A stretch of 64,000 nucleotides of DNA from Mucor racemosus (taxonomy: Eukaryota; Mucoromycota; Mucoromycetes; Mucorales; Mucoraceae): NCBI GenBank assembly GCA_027405735.1, contig JAPEHQ010000002.1:3608501-3672500 (forward strand). The letters run 5' to 3'. Of this stretch, positions 1 to 10,465 are shown piece by piece; position 1 is the stretch's first letter; every line of letters starts with the position of its first letter. A model generated the notes under the pieces. It ran no database searches, was not told the origin of the DNA, and worked only from the letters and a program-made list of their open reading frames with translations. A program made the position numbers and the translations under genes.

Positions 1-19
1 AATTACAGTTTTTACTTAC

Positions 20-753
20 AGCATCCACTACGGATTTGAATAATACTGATGCGCTACCCTTCTTTTTTCCCGATAATGCAAGCGAATCTACTTCTGCAAT
101 AGAGTTCAACATGTCTAAAAGATCTTGCTCTGAGAAATCGTACTTTTTGCGTTTCCATTTGATTTTGAGAGCGCCTAATTCTGTTTCTGCATGAGGTACT
201 ATTTAGCATTAAAAGCGTTAATTACATTCATGTAAAATATATAATGCTCTCAATTTACCTGGCTCTGGAGGAGTAGGTTCTTCAGGAGCAGCCCAATCTT
301 CTTGTCTTCTCTTTGCGCCTTCTTCACGTAGTTTGGCAAGCTCAGCTTCATATTCTGCTTTGGCTTGATTTTGGTCTGTTTTTGCTCGTTTAGCATCTTG
401 TTCTCTTTTTTCCAATTCATCTTGTGCGTGTCTTCTTTTAGAATCCATCTCTTGTTTCATCTTTTGTCTTTCTTGACGAGTTCTATGTCTTTGATCATAT
501 TCGCTTCTTTTTTTTGGATCTAATAACAACTCTTGTGCTTGTGTCAAGGCATGAAAGAGCACAGCTATAATAAAAATCAATCAGTAACATATCAAATGCG
601 TTGCCATGGTTATGAATTTGTACCTGCATCTGGACTAGGGTTCTTATCTGGATGTACTTTTAATGCTCTTTTATAATAAGCACTTTTTATATCTTTGGCT
701 GAGGCAGTTATCTCAATGCCCAAGAGTTCGTAATAGTCAACTTCTGTTTCCAT
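20..753 (-). CDS. DNAJC17-like J-domain/RRM protein (partial, C-terminus outside window)
   Basis: Three exons can be joined on the minus strand: 753-624, 564-259 and 198-20. The next donor (GTAAGT) follows at 19, so the 3' end lies beyond the window. The start at 753 gives [14 protein letters not shown]; an upstream in-frame ATG at 876 would add an unrelated leader. Residues 6-75 form a J domain with the HPD motif at 34-36, split by a phase-1 intron. A Lys/Glu/Arg-rich coiled-coil follows (about residues 75-130), then a segment with [18 protein letters not shown] that fits the RRM of DNAJC17/Cwf23. That family co-chaperones spliceosome components in the nucleus. The J-coil-RRM order is what points to DNAJC17 rather than a generic DnaJ. 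Intron 1 contains an X-box-like palindrome. Confidence 0.85.
600..613. promoter_or_regulatory. X-box-like palindrome in DNAJC17-like intron 1
   Basis: GTTGCCATGGTTAT matches the RFX X-box (GTTGCC, short spacer, GGYAAC) with a degraded right half. It sits inside a 59-bp intron. Confidence 0.4.
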
Positions 754-876
754 GTTTTTATTTCGCAATATACAAAAAGAAGCGAAAGCATCTGGGTTTG
801 TAAAACCAAAAGAGTCAATCCAAAGCAACATCCAAGGGACGTCGAAACCTTTCTTACAGGGACTGCCTAAAGTCAA

Positions 877-2606
877 GATTATGAAAATTTTTTTCTAAAA
901 AGTTATAAAAGGCGAACAATGTTGGCACAGCTTTTAACATGTTCTTCTTTACAATTCATTTTACAAAAAGGTTAGTATCAAATTTATCAAAAAGTTACAT
1001 GTAAAAAGTATGATTTGGTTTGCGCAAAAGATGTTTTTAAGTCAAACAAACTAGAGTTTCTGATCATTGATGTGAATCTTTTATTCCTGATGCTATATCA
1101 AATCATACTTTTGACATTTCTTACTTTAAATGTTTTAATGTATCATTTACTAATACATTGCTCAATTTATGCAGATATCTGTCTCGTTTGTTTAATATTA
1201 TATTTTAATATAAATGAAAAATCTCTTGTTGAGCTTGTGTGGCTTTTTATGGTAAGCATCTTGTCTTCCTTTCTCGAAAGAAAACAAGAAGCAAAAGATT
1301 CAAATGATGATCGAACTTTTTTAAAGTTGGAATTACCGTCTGAACTACATGTAGATACAAATTGGCTGTTTTTCTGATAAATCTTTTGCTTCTCTTTCTT
1401 TTCCTGATCATATTTAACTATAATCATTTTTACTAAATGTCATTTTTTTCATTTAGATTTTCGTAAAGCCATCTCGCTTGATACCTCTGGGTTTCCTTTT
1501 TGATTTTCTTTGATGGTAAATATCTTGTTCTTGTTCTCTTTCCTTTGCAGGCTCTTTCTGTCTTTTTTTTTCAACGGTTTAAATGATGATCCCAATTAGA
1601 TGACGAGTCTGAAGAGTCATTCGATGTCGAAACAACTTTTTTAATACCATTCATGCCTTTCTGAAACTTGAAAAAAAAAGACTGAAATCCTTTTTTTTTA
1701 TTGAATCTTTTGTCATCGATTCGCATGTTTGTAATCAAGTCTAACAAACTTGTTTTTTTCTTTTCCTTTAGATCACTTTACTGTGCTAATCAAATTCTGT
1801 CAAAGGTTCTCCTCTTTTTCTCTTTGGGTAATTATTCTTTTAATCGAATTGGCCCTATGATTGTTGGTCTGAGTGCGAGAAAAAGATCTCCTAATTGATG
1901 ATTTACAAAAAACAAAGACAAGCATATGTCTGATTCTTATGAAGAGTTTTTCCTAGTCTGATATTTTGAACCTTTTCCTGTTTCTTTTTCCAAATGTCAT
2001 TGGCTATAATGATACTTTATATCAATCATTGGTATTAACATGTCATTCTTTTTCAAGGTTATTTTTACTCCTGAATGAAAAAGACGAAGCTAGTTCATTG
2101 TTTGTTCTGTAAAGGTAATTGTCTTGTTTTTTTTCCTCAAGATCAATCAATTATTATTATTATTTAAAAGGATGATAAATATAATCACGACGGTCTTCAT
2201 AAATACCTTGATGAAAATGGCTACTAGCTCCTACAATCTGAAAAATATTAATAATAATTGATTGATTTTATTCTTCTATCAAACATTTTTACTAATATCT
2301 TTGGAATTTTTATAGGTAATTGTATATATTTTGTATATGTTTTTGTATAATAAAATGCTTTGATATCTTAATTTTTCTACCTGTCCTTTCTATTTTTTAA
2401 CCATTGTATATCTTTCTGGCATTCTTTAACATGTCAAATTTTTTCGACCATTGCAAGCCACTGTTTTCTAGTGAAATTAACAGCTTGTAATACGTAATTA
2501 TGAACAAATGCTTTGTATGTGATAAGCCATTTTCTACACTTCAAAAACTAATTCATTTCAAACACATCATTTTGTCCAAGCGACCAACCGGCATTAGACG
2601 CTATAG
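877..2606. other. Gene-free AT-rich stretch with loosely repeated modules
   Basis: No coding region is supported. Pyrimidine-rich tracts alternate with short words that recur in loosely similar order. GGTAA-x-x-TCTTGT followed by T-rich sequence occurs near 1250, 1514 and 2114, and CAAATGATGATC-like words occur near 1300 and 1582. The stretch may be a heavily decayed tandem duplication; I see no recognisable protein on either strand. Confidence 0.4.
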
Positions 2607-3255
2607 TACGTCTGGACGGCAAGGCAACACGAGAAATGGCAGCCAGAAGTGCCCTTGAAATATGATCCTACCGTCAAAAACATGTACAAATTTACCAAAG
2701 CAATAGCAGAATTAGTAAATAAGCTCCCTCGTGTGTCCTTAACAGAGGACTCCAACGAAATGGAACTTTGCTCTCCTTTTGTTGATTCGTTTTTATCTGG
2801 ACTGTTTGATGATCTTAATCAAGACATCCTTTTACAATGGACGAACGAAACAACCTTGGAAGCCAAAACCGAACAAAACTCGTTAAACTGTAGATCTGAC
2901 CTTTGTACCACAAGATTGCAAGGTGTGGAATGGAGTTTAAGTCTAAGTTTTCGAGAAGTTAAACCAGCTTGCCAAGGATTATGGTTACAGAAATTCCTCA
3001 AATCAACTAAAACCCTTTCTCTAGACATGAATGAATGCTCTTGTAGATTTGAGAATGAAATTTTTTGCTATTAAATGCATATTAATAGAATGTAAATGAT
3101 TCAATCTTTATGTAACATGCCGAGATCTTTTACGGGTTGCAGTGTTCTGCAAAGACGGGTTGTTTTTATCATCCCAAAATCGAAAACACCCTCGTCATTT
3201 AAAACGTCAGCATAACTCGTTATGTTATGGGAGCCTATGTATATTGGTGCCATAA
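2607..3255 (+). pseudogene. Degenerate member of a multi-copy hypothetical gene family
   Basis: A reading frame opens right after a CTATAG acceptor-like site and runs to a stop at 3074. It contains KYDPTVKNMYKF, NEMELCSPFVDSFLSGLFDD and CTTRLQGVEW. A second open piece, CRDLLRVAVFCKDGL, lies at about 3118-3255 in another frame. The order FVD-x-FLSGLFDD, then a TRLQGV motif, then CKDLLRVAVFCKD agrees with what I recall of an abundant hypothetical protein family in Mucorales; this is memory, not a search. There is no good start codon, and a stop and frame change separate the two pieces, so it is most likely a decayed copy. An unannotated intron between the pieces is possible. Function is unknown. 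Confidence 0.45.
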
Positions 3256-3922
3256 TTAAGTTGAATAAAGCGTTTTATAGAATCTGTTGGCAGCCACCCA
3301 TTTGAGTACCAGGTTTTTAGGTACCTGAATTTTTCCCGATGTTCAAAGTTACGATACTTTTTTTTAAAGGATTTTCATACTGCACATATCAACAATAAAT
3401 AACCAAAACCAATTATTATCTGTCTATATACATAGTGGCTAGTTTTCAATCTTTTTTTCTTTCTATTATAAATATTATATTATTATGATACTAAATCTGA
3501 AAGATACCATAAGTTATAAAAAGTACCATATTTTTATGATTGGTCCTACGAATAGGCTTGACTAACCTCCCAGGCCATTTTATTCAATCTGGAGTTAAGC
3601 CTCAAATGTTTTGTTCGGATTTATAATGCAAGCTTAGCAAGATCAAATATCCCAAATAATGTTGCAATTATGCATTCACAAACAAAAACGATAAAATAAA
3701 GGAGACATGTTTAATGTTTTTATATAAACTTTCTAAGGAAAAAAGTATATTACAATTTTATATATATATAAAAAAAAAAAAAAAATTAAGCAGACTAAAC
3801 AGTTATTAAAAACGAAATTTGTATGTGTGTTGTGCGTTGTAATGTTGTGGAGGTTGAGTGAACAAATAAATGGGGATAAAAAATAAACAAAAAAAAAAAA
3901 TAGAATAATATTAACATATGAT
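3256..3922. other. Intergenic, AT-rich
   Basis: This is 667 bp with no gene. It holds an A run at about 3771-3785 and several short A or T runs near 3890. The right part is presumably the 3' untranslated region of the minus-strand eIF6 gene. Confidence 0.5.
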
Positions 3923-4797
3923 TTAAGAGTAAGTATCAACCAAGGTATCTCTCAACTCGTTGACAATAGCTGTAGGCTGAGCATCTTGCAACTTGAAGAT
4001 ACTTTCCATAACACTCAATTCAGTAGAAGTAGTATCCATACCAGCGAATGCACACCAATCGTTAACAACACAACCAGCACCAATAACATCGGAACCACGG
4101 TTTACTGTACCAGCAACCAAAGGAATTTGCAAAAGAGAAGATAATTCATCTTGAGTTTGAACAGAAGTACGAGGATGAACAAGACCACCTTGGTTACTCA
4201 AGGCACAGAAAGATCCAACAAGAACATTATCAGCAATAGTTTGACGGAAAACTTCAACTTGGAGTGTATCAGCAATAATTTCCTCAGTTTCACGATCGAT
4301 ATCGGGGTGAACTAAAGCAACATAATCATTACAAGCAATGACATTACCCAAGGCAGATAAACGCTCCTCGACACGTTGAACAGCAACCTTCTCAGGAAGT
4401 GAGTTACGCAAATGTTGGAGTTCTTGATCAGTGGTGGTACTGGGAACAAGCAAACCATTCTTGTTACCGGCAGTCAAACGACCAACAATACGAGTACCAG
4501 CAATGGAAGTGTGAACAACAGGGATAACATCACCCAATTCACCTTCGAAAACACTAATAACTTTTGTTTAATTACCCAATGTCTCTCTCTCCTCCTCTCT
4601 CCCTCTCATTTCTATATAAATTTACCTGTAGAAATTCTCGGAACCACCCAAGGCTACCAAACAATAACTGTTGGTTAAACGAGAAAATACACCAATCTCG
4701 TTACTATTCTCAAATTGTGCACCTATAGAGCGAAAACATATATCAATAAACCTAATTCATTATAGCGTTGCCATGGTAACTACTTACGGACAGCCAT
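3923..4797 (-). CDS. TIF6: Eukaryotic translation initiation factor 6 (eIF6/Tif6)
   Basis: Three exons (4797-4788, 4722-4626, 4553-3923) give exactly 245 residues, the usual eIF6 length. The first exon is only 10 bp and is completed by CGT across the junction ([14 protein letters not shown]). Diagnostic stretches are [52 protein letters not shown] and [10 protein letters not shown], spread over the five-fold pentein repeat. eIF6 acts in nucleolus and cytoplasm in 60S maturation and keeps 60S from joining 40S until it is released. Intron 1 carries a perfect 14-bp X-box-like palindrome. The reading frame is intact and the call is secure. Confidence 0.97.
4767..4780. promoter_or_regulatory. Perfect X-box palindrome in eIF6 intron 1
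   Basis: GTTGCCATGGTAAC fits the RFX-family consensus on both halves. It lies inside the first intron, about 15-30 bp downstream of the start codon. Binding is inferred from the motif only. Confidence 0.5.
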
Positions 4798-5709
4798 TTG
4801 ATTTAACTTGTAATAAGAGTAAAGAAAAGTTTGTTTAATAAAAATTTTTGACGGTAGGTTCCCGCTTTTATTCTGTGGAAGGCGCAGTAGTTTTACCAAT
4901 CATCATATAGTATGGTGACTATGTATTCTATATAGTGTACAATTAGTAAGGTTTTGCTACAGTAGATACCTGCTGCGGTTGCTTCGAAATATTATCAAGC
5001 ATTCAGTAAATCCAGGAATAAGTTGGAAGATTTGACATTTTGTTACTTTTTTCGACCAGAAAATTGATTTTCTCAAAAAAAACTTCTATCAAATTACATC
5101 ACAATTCACTGCAATCATGTGTTTATTCTGGATGAAACGGATTCAAACACCTGTTGGCTGAATTAGATGTAGAAAAAACGACAAAGCATTTAATTGTCTG
5201 TATTATAGATTGTACCGTATGTAGGCAATATCAAGCCAGGAAGCCAAATCATATCTGATAGCTAGAAAAGTTTTTGCATTGAATCTAATGATCCGTTTCT
5301 GACTATTTGTACATAAAATTTTATTTATAGAAAGAGTAATAATAAAGACTAGTAGTATTTATCATGGAGAGCGTAGGCTTTATTACTAGTATCAATGGAG
5401 TGACACTTGTACCTAAATCTCCATCGTAGTTGTCTTTTTCTTTCTCTAAAACGTTTGACAGAATATGCTGTAAAAGTACAATTTAACCAAAAGTTTATCT
5501 CCATTTAGTTTTTCATGCATTCTAAAAATGTTTTGTGGATAATCAACCTCATACGACAATATGAGAGATAGAAAGCGATGGCGTATATATGTAAAGAGTG
5601 AAATGTACAAATTTTCATGACTATAAGTTTTATTTAACATGGTTCTATTTGAAAACAATTGGAATTGCTTAATCTTTGAATATGATGATTCGGTTACTGG
5701 CTGATTAAA
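4798..5709. other. Intergenic between eIF6 and RPL28
   Basis: This is 912 bp of AT-rich sequence. It must hold the eIF6 promoter at its left end and the RPL28 3' end at its right. The open frames here are short and AT-driven. I see no repeat shared with the rest of the window. Confidence 0.5.
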
Positions 5710-6334
5710 TTAAGCAATGAGCTCAACAACTATGACAATTTGATTAGATAAATAAAAGTAAAATTCTCAAAAGCCTAAACTTACCACCACCAGCTTCCTT
5801 GATCTTCTTCTCAGCAAGACGAGAAACGAAACGAGTACGGACAATGACAGGTTGAGAAATGGTACCCTTGGCCAAAACCTTACCGTAACCCTATTAAAAT
5901 ATATAACGCATTAATAACTTTGGTTGCCATAATAACCAAACTAATAATTTTACCTTTTGAAGGGCATCGATAACGGGAACCTTTTCGGTGTTCTTGTATT
6001 GCTCACGAACACCTTCACCGGCAAGAGTCCAAATCTTGTCAAGGTTGACAACAGGACGCCAGTTGACGTTGTTCTTCAAGTGGAATTGACGCATACCGAC
6101 CTTACCAAAGTAACCAGGATGGTATTTATCCATGTTAATACGGTGATGATGTTGACCACCAGCAAGACCACGACCACCAGGATGTTTTCTGTGCTTACCA
6201 ACACGACCGTGACCAGCTGAGACGTGTCCACGCTTCTTTCTGTTGTGATGTAATCTAGTAGGCTAATTGATAATGCATTTATTAGATAACCAGATGGATG
6301 GATAGATTGATGTAATTTATTAAGGCTTTACCAT
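5710..6334 (-). CDS. RPL28: 60S ribosomal protein uL15 (L28 of yeast, L27a of animals)
   Basis: Four exons can be placed: 6334-6332 (the ATG alone), 6262-5954, 5890-5785 and 5729-5710. Together they encode 145 residues in frame, ending VVELIA-stop as in other fungal L28 proteins. The N-terminus [21 protein letters not shown] is Gly/His/Arg-rich and typical of uL15. The conserved [19 protein letters not shown] segment lies in exon 2. The last exon is only 20 bp. The protein belongs to the large subunit near the peptidyl-transferase region. The start codon is separated from the body by an intron, as is common for fungal ribosomal protein genes. The gene diverges from RPS16, with 359 bp between start codons. 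Confidence 0.97.
5922..5937. promoter_or_regulatory. X-box-like site in RPL28 intron 2
   Basis: GGTTGCCATAATAACC has a good left half and a right half lacking one consensus G. It lies in a 63-bp intron. Confidence 0.4.
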
Positions 6335-6693
6335 GTTAAAAGATACAACAGTTCAAGTAATTTCCTTGATGGTCTGCGCCCTGGATTACTTTTGTTATCT
6401 GCCAGATTCAATTTAGTGGGCCCACATTTGCTATGTGTGTGAGTGATTGTATGTGAGTGAGTATAAAAAAAGTGCTCCGGCCCGGATTGGGTTTTCTTCA
6501 ACTACAAAATATAGTATGAAGAAATTCAATTGTTATTGGAAGGGGCGGGAAGGTTGGAGGAGTAGGAGGATTAACTCGCTATGAGCCTTGTGTGTAGAAT
6601 TATTTTCCCTCTCTTAACTTAAAGGTAAAAAAAAAATCACATCAATCCATTGTATGAATCCATCCAATTAATCAATCCGTTGAATTATAGATA
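6335..6693. promoter_or_regulatory. Shared divergent promoter region of RPL28 and RPS16
   Basis: This 359-bp spacer lies between two ribosomal protein start codons on opposite strands. It is less AT-biased than its surroundings and holds GC-rich patches, for example AGGGGCGGGAAGG near 6540 and CCCGGATTGGG near 6482. Co-regulation through this spacer is inferred from arrangement alone; no factor site is proven. Confidence 0.5.
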
Positions 6694-7571
6694 ATGGAAG
6701 CTGTCCAAACTTTCGGTCGCAAGGTTCGTTTGATTTGATATTTAAATGTTTAAGTTGTGGAGAGAAAAATGGACAAAAGAGTCAATGGTGTAGATGGAAA
6801 TTTGTAGACAGTAACGATATAAACACTTTATTCATCATGAACAACATCAAAAGCGTCAAAATATTTCATAGTTACCTTGAAATTTGGTTGCTAGGTTACG
6901 ACATGTAGCTAGAACTATAAATCGTCATGCATCAGAACGACAGATCGACTTTTTACATTGGCAAACCATCAGATATAAAGGTTGTTTTAGATAAATACCG
7001 TCTAATTGTGATAATTGGGATACACTTTATGGACATTTGCTCGATTATTTCCAGCATTCGATTACTATATTTCCCATTTATACCAATGATATACACCATT
7101 GACCATGCTCTTTTATTTCAACCACAACTCAAAGTAAAACCTAGGGATACAGTATATACTAACTCTATATTATTATAGAAAACCGCTACTGCTGTTGCTC
7201 ATTGTAAGCGTGGTCACGGTCTCATCCGTATCAATGGTTCTCCCATTGAGCTCCTCGAACCCGAGATCTTGAAGTTCAAGGTCTACGAAGTTATCCTTCT
7301 TTTGGGTGAGGAACGTTTCGCCAACACTGATATCAGAATTCGCGTTAACGGTGGTGGTCACACCTCTCAAGTTTATGCTATCCGTCAAGCTCTTGCCAAG
7401 GCCATTGTTGCTTTCTACCAAAAGTTTGTTGATGAAGCTGCCAAGAAGGAGATCAAGGAAATCCTCGTTCAATATGATCGTACTCTTCTCGTTGCTGATC
7501 CTCGTCGTTGTGAGCCCAAGAAATTCGGTGGTCCCGGTGCTCGTGCTCGTTTCCAAAAGTCTTACCGTTAA
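6694..7571 (+). CDS. RPS16: 40S ribosomal protein uS9 (S16)
   Basis: Exon 1 (6694-6723) encodes [10 protein letters not shown]. Exon 2 (7179-7571) continues [20 protein letters not shown] and ends in the family signature [18 protein letters not shown]; total 140 residues. The [18 protein letters not shown] helix and the C-terminal Arg-rich tail that reaches the decoding centre are present. The 455-bp intron is long for this gene set and contains an X-box-like site near its middle. Codon use is more GC-rich than in surrounding DNA, as expected for a highly expressed gene. Confidence 0.97.
6886..6900. promoter_or_regulatory. X-box-like site in RPS16 intron 1
   Basis: GGTTGCTAGGTTACG fits GTTGCY-AG-GTTAC. 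It lies in the middle of the 455-bp first intron. Confidence 0.35.
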
Positions 7572-8089
7572 ACTGGTTATTTTTTTTTTCACTTACTGTG
7601 TTGTATACAACAATATATTAATGTACACATTTTAAAATAATATATTGATTCTTTTTATACATTATTATGATCATGAAACTGAAAAAAGAGTTATATATTT
7701 TGAATTTTTATTGGAGGAGAAAAAGGACATTTGCACTTTTATAGATGGTAATTTGTCATATAATAATGCGTGTGCAGATGAAGAGTAACGCATAAATGGG
7801 TCTGTAGCGCCTGATAAAGCTCTTCAGTTTAGTAAAGATTGAATACTAATGAAAAAGCTTAGTGTGGAATATGAGTCCTATTTTCTACAACATTAAAAAG
7901 CGACATGCAACTGATTTTGCATTCATTTATTTCGAAAAAAAATATTAATGTATTATATTTAAGATGTCATAAAGTCTAATTGCGCAAATTATTTTTGCAA
8001 TGCTATATTATTGACAATCGAAAAAATTCTCTAAAGATATCTGATGTCGATGTGTCCCAATTTATTACGCTGCTGTTGCTCTGATATTT
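7572..8089. other. Intergenic downstream of RPS16
   Basis: This is 518 bp of AT-rich sequence that should contain the RPS16 3' untranslated region. I see no gene and no repeat shared with the rest of the window before the long repeat begins near 8090. Confidence 0.5.
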
Positions 8090-9620
8090 AGAAAACGTTA
8101 CACTCCATAAATCAAAATGGATTTTGATATTTTTTTGTAGCTGCCTGCTTGAGCAAAATTTGAATTTTCAAGAATTTAAATTTTCATTGCTTTCAATCTT
8201 CAAAATCGAAGCGTTCCCTCTTTTCTCTTTTATATAACTAACCTCATACTATACATTTTTTAGAATACACCTGGATTACTAAAAAACATATATAAATTAG
8301 CCGCATTATGCTACCTGTTCCACAATTGATTTTATATTTTCTCACTGAAGGCTCAAAAACACGTAAAATTTACTGCCGCGCCTTTTCATTAAAAGCTAGG
8401 TCCGACTTTTCATCACTGCTCAATTTTTTTTTTCACTAAATAACTCTAAGAAAAAATTATATGCCAATGTACCTGAGATGTTCAGCTTTAATTTAAAAAT
8501 AAGTGTCCGGAAATATCCTATTTTTTTCAGTTGGTATTAATTTTTCAGTGCTAATGTTTCAGATTTTTTACGCGTATTTCACTGCTAAAGATTTAAAAAC
8601 TTTGAGACTTCATATCTCTAGAAAAAATTAAGCTATACTAACACTTTTTAATAATAAAACTTACTTGATTTGGAGTGCTCTATAACATATTTTAACATAA
8701 AAATATTCTGAGCACTTTTATTTTTTTTTCATTATTTTTGGCATTTCTATAGTAGGTTTCAAAATATTAGTTAAATTGAGCAATATTTTTTTTACATTCA
8801 TGTCATCAAGCTTGTTGAACTCTCTCGGATTCAATTTAGTTTTTTTCAAAATATTGATTTTTCGTGGAGATATCCTTAAAAATGCGTACAAAAAAGTACC
8901 TCCTCCATTTCTAGCTTCCATTTTTCCCTTATATACCCTCATCCTAAATTCTGAATCTGAAAAAAATTTGGACAAAAATCTTGTTTTCTCTACGAAAAAT
9001 GCATCTAGAAGAGTTTGCAATAGCTCGATAGATAGATAATGTTTCTGCGCATCATTTTAGTTTATTATATTTTAAATATGCTTATAAAAAGTAATGTGTA
9101 TCTTCAAAAAACCACCAAAATTCCAATTGCATTTTATGCAAAATTTAATGTGGAATGTTTTTTTGATTTTTATTTAGATGGATGCAGAATCTAGAACGGT
9201 ACAAAAACTATTTAATATGCTACGTCGACTTACTTTGCAGCTCATGAACCATTAAACAATTTTGTTTTTTTGATAATTTTTCATCCATTTTTTAATATCA
9301 ATTTTGGAATCCCGTTGTGATAGGTTTTAAGCTGTGATGAGAAATATTATTTTGATTATCTCGACGAAAAATCGATGTTTTTCGCTGAAACAAAAAATGC
9401 AGAGCAGCTTTGAGTCGGATCCATCTTTTGAATACAAAAAATTTGTACCTCAGTTTAGGTGCCTAGTTTTTTACAATCAATTTAGGTCAACCTTGGTCAA
9501 TTTTGGTCAATATTTTGCCAGTGTACTTATTATTTTGGTATTAATATTTCTATTTTTGAGAGATATTAATGGTCTATTATATAGTAGAAGAGGTACATCG
9601 TTGATGATTTTACGTAATTC
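8090..9620 (+). repeat. Dispersed repeat R1, copy 1 (about 1.5 kb)
   Basis: This is the longest of four copies in the window. The others are at 28530-29740 and 48823-50285 (same orientation) and 57463-58735 (opposite). Shared landmarks in order are GTTACACTCCAT near 8097, the TTATATGCCAATGTAC region near 8458, TCAAAATATTGATTTTTCG near 8847, CCCTCATCCTAAATTCTG near 8936 and ATCTCGACGAAAAATC near 9357. The minus strand holds a roughly 100-codon open frame with LRISPRKINILKKTKL, also open in copies 3 and 4 but frameshifted in copy 2. No known protein is recognisable and no terminal repeats were found, so the element class is unknown. Confidence 0.75.
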
Positions 9621-9789
9621 GTCGTATCAATATTGGGCGAAAACATTTGAAAACCTTTTAAAAACCATTTGAAACCTATTTTTTATAACCCTAAAAAATC
9701 GATAACAGAAACCCTATCTCAGTGAATTTTGATTCTGTGGATTACATCTATTTATGTAATGAATCAAATTATCACTACAATAATTCACA

Positions 9790-10100
9790 GCAGTAATGCT
9801 CATCTCAAATGCTCCTATTAAATGCTACAAGAAAATCTTTCCATAATTCCTTGTAGAATTATCTGTCTTTCTTCCTCTTTGCATTCTTATGTATTTCCCT
9901 TAATAAATATCTAATTTACAAATAAGAACACTACTAGCTTTCCTTCAACCAATGCTCACCGATCCCTAATATTAAAAATCATATCACTAGCTTATCATTT
10001 TGACCATAATATTTACCCAAGATCACAGATCGTTACAATTTAGATCTTCATTTCATCTAGTGTCTAGCTTGATGAGTTATCGCTGGGATATTAGGAATAA
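9790..10100 (+). repeat. Dispersed repeat R2, copy a
   Basis: It shares long similarity with the reverse complement of about 30300-30990 (words TCCTTGTAGAATTATCTGTC, ATCTAATTTACAAATA, CATTTTGACCATAATATTTA). A more diverged similarity to 40330-40780 exists. In the third copy an LTR has inserted at the CTAAT word. No coding capacity was recognised. Confidence 0.6.
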
Positions 10101-10203
10101 TCGCTTTGATTTGTCATGTATGTTTAATTGATATAGCAAGTATAATAGACTTATAACAGAGATATGGGTCCTAGGAAATTACAATTATTTACTTGAACCA
10201 TAA

Positions 10204-10465
10204 ATGCACTATATTATTCAATATGGCTTGATTTCATCCATGATAAAATTAGGACCTAAAGATATCGATAAGGTAGATTATGGGAGTGTAATGTCTTCCC
10301 TTTTTGTTCTCATTGATTTAGAAGAATATAGATTAGAAATTGCGTGTATAAATAGAAGGGCATTTTCCTGTCAAAGAAGAGTTAATTTATAAGTTCTACT
10401 ACTTGATAATAATAATATCCTAACGTTATCTAGTCGAATTTCTATTATTTTCTATACTTTTTATC
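10204..10465 (+). pseudogene. Left part of a reading frame split by the Gypsy insertion
   Basis: The frame starts at ATG 10204 and reads GLISSMIKLGPKDIDKVDY and RLEIACINRRAFSCQRRVNL. It meets one TAA at 10390-10392, then stays open in the same frame up to the insertion point at 10465. Removing the Gypsy element and one copy of its TTATC duplication joins it in frame to 17519-17742. It is probably an older gene or gene remnant of unknown function. The TAA could be an intron artefact or a true nonsense mutation. Confidence 0.45.

Noticed and set aside
1015..1377. 120-codon open frame on the plus strand
   Set aside because: Hydrophobic, AT-driven composition without a recognisable motif, overlapped by another frame on the minus strand; no splice or start context.
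6724..7178. Possible intron-encoded snoRNA in the long RPS16 intron
   Set aside because: I looked for C/D boxes (RTGATGA with CTGA) and found none in proper spacing on the sense strand.
6927..7178. 83-codon open frame inside the RPS16 intron
   Set aside because: It reads into the splice acceptor and has no family resemblance; the intron assignment is secure from the RPS16 protein.
8776..9039. Plus-strand frame in repeat R1
   Set aside because: Anti-parallel to the minus-strand frame; Phe/Leu-rich composition from T-rich DNA; neither frame shows selection from the copies visible here.
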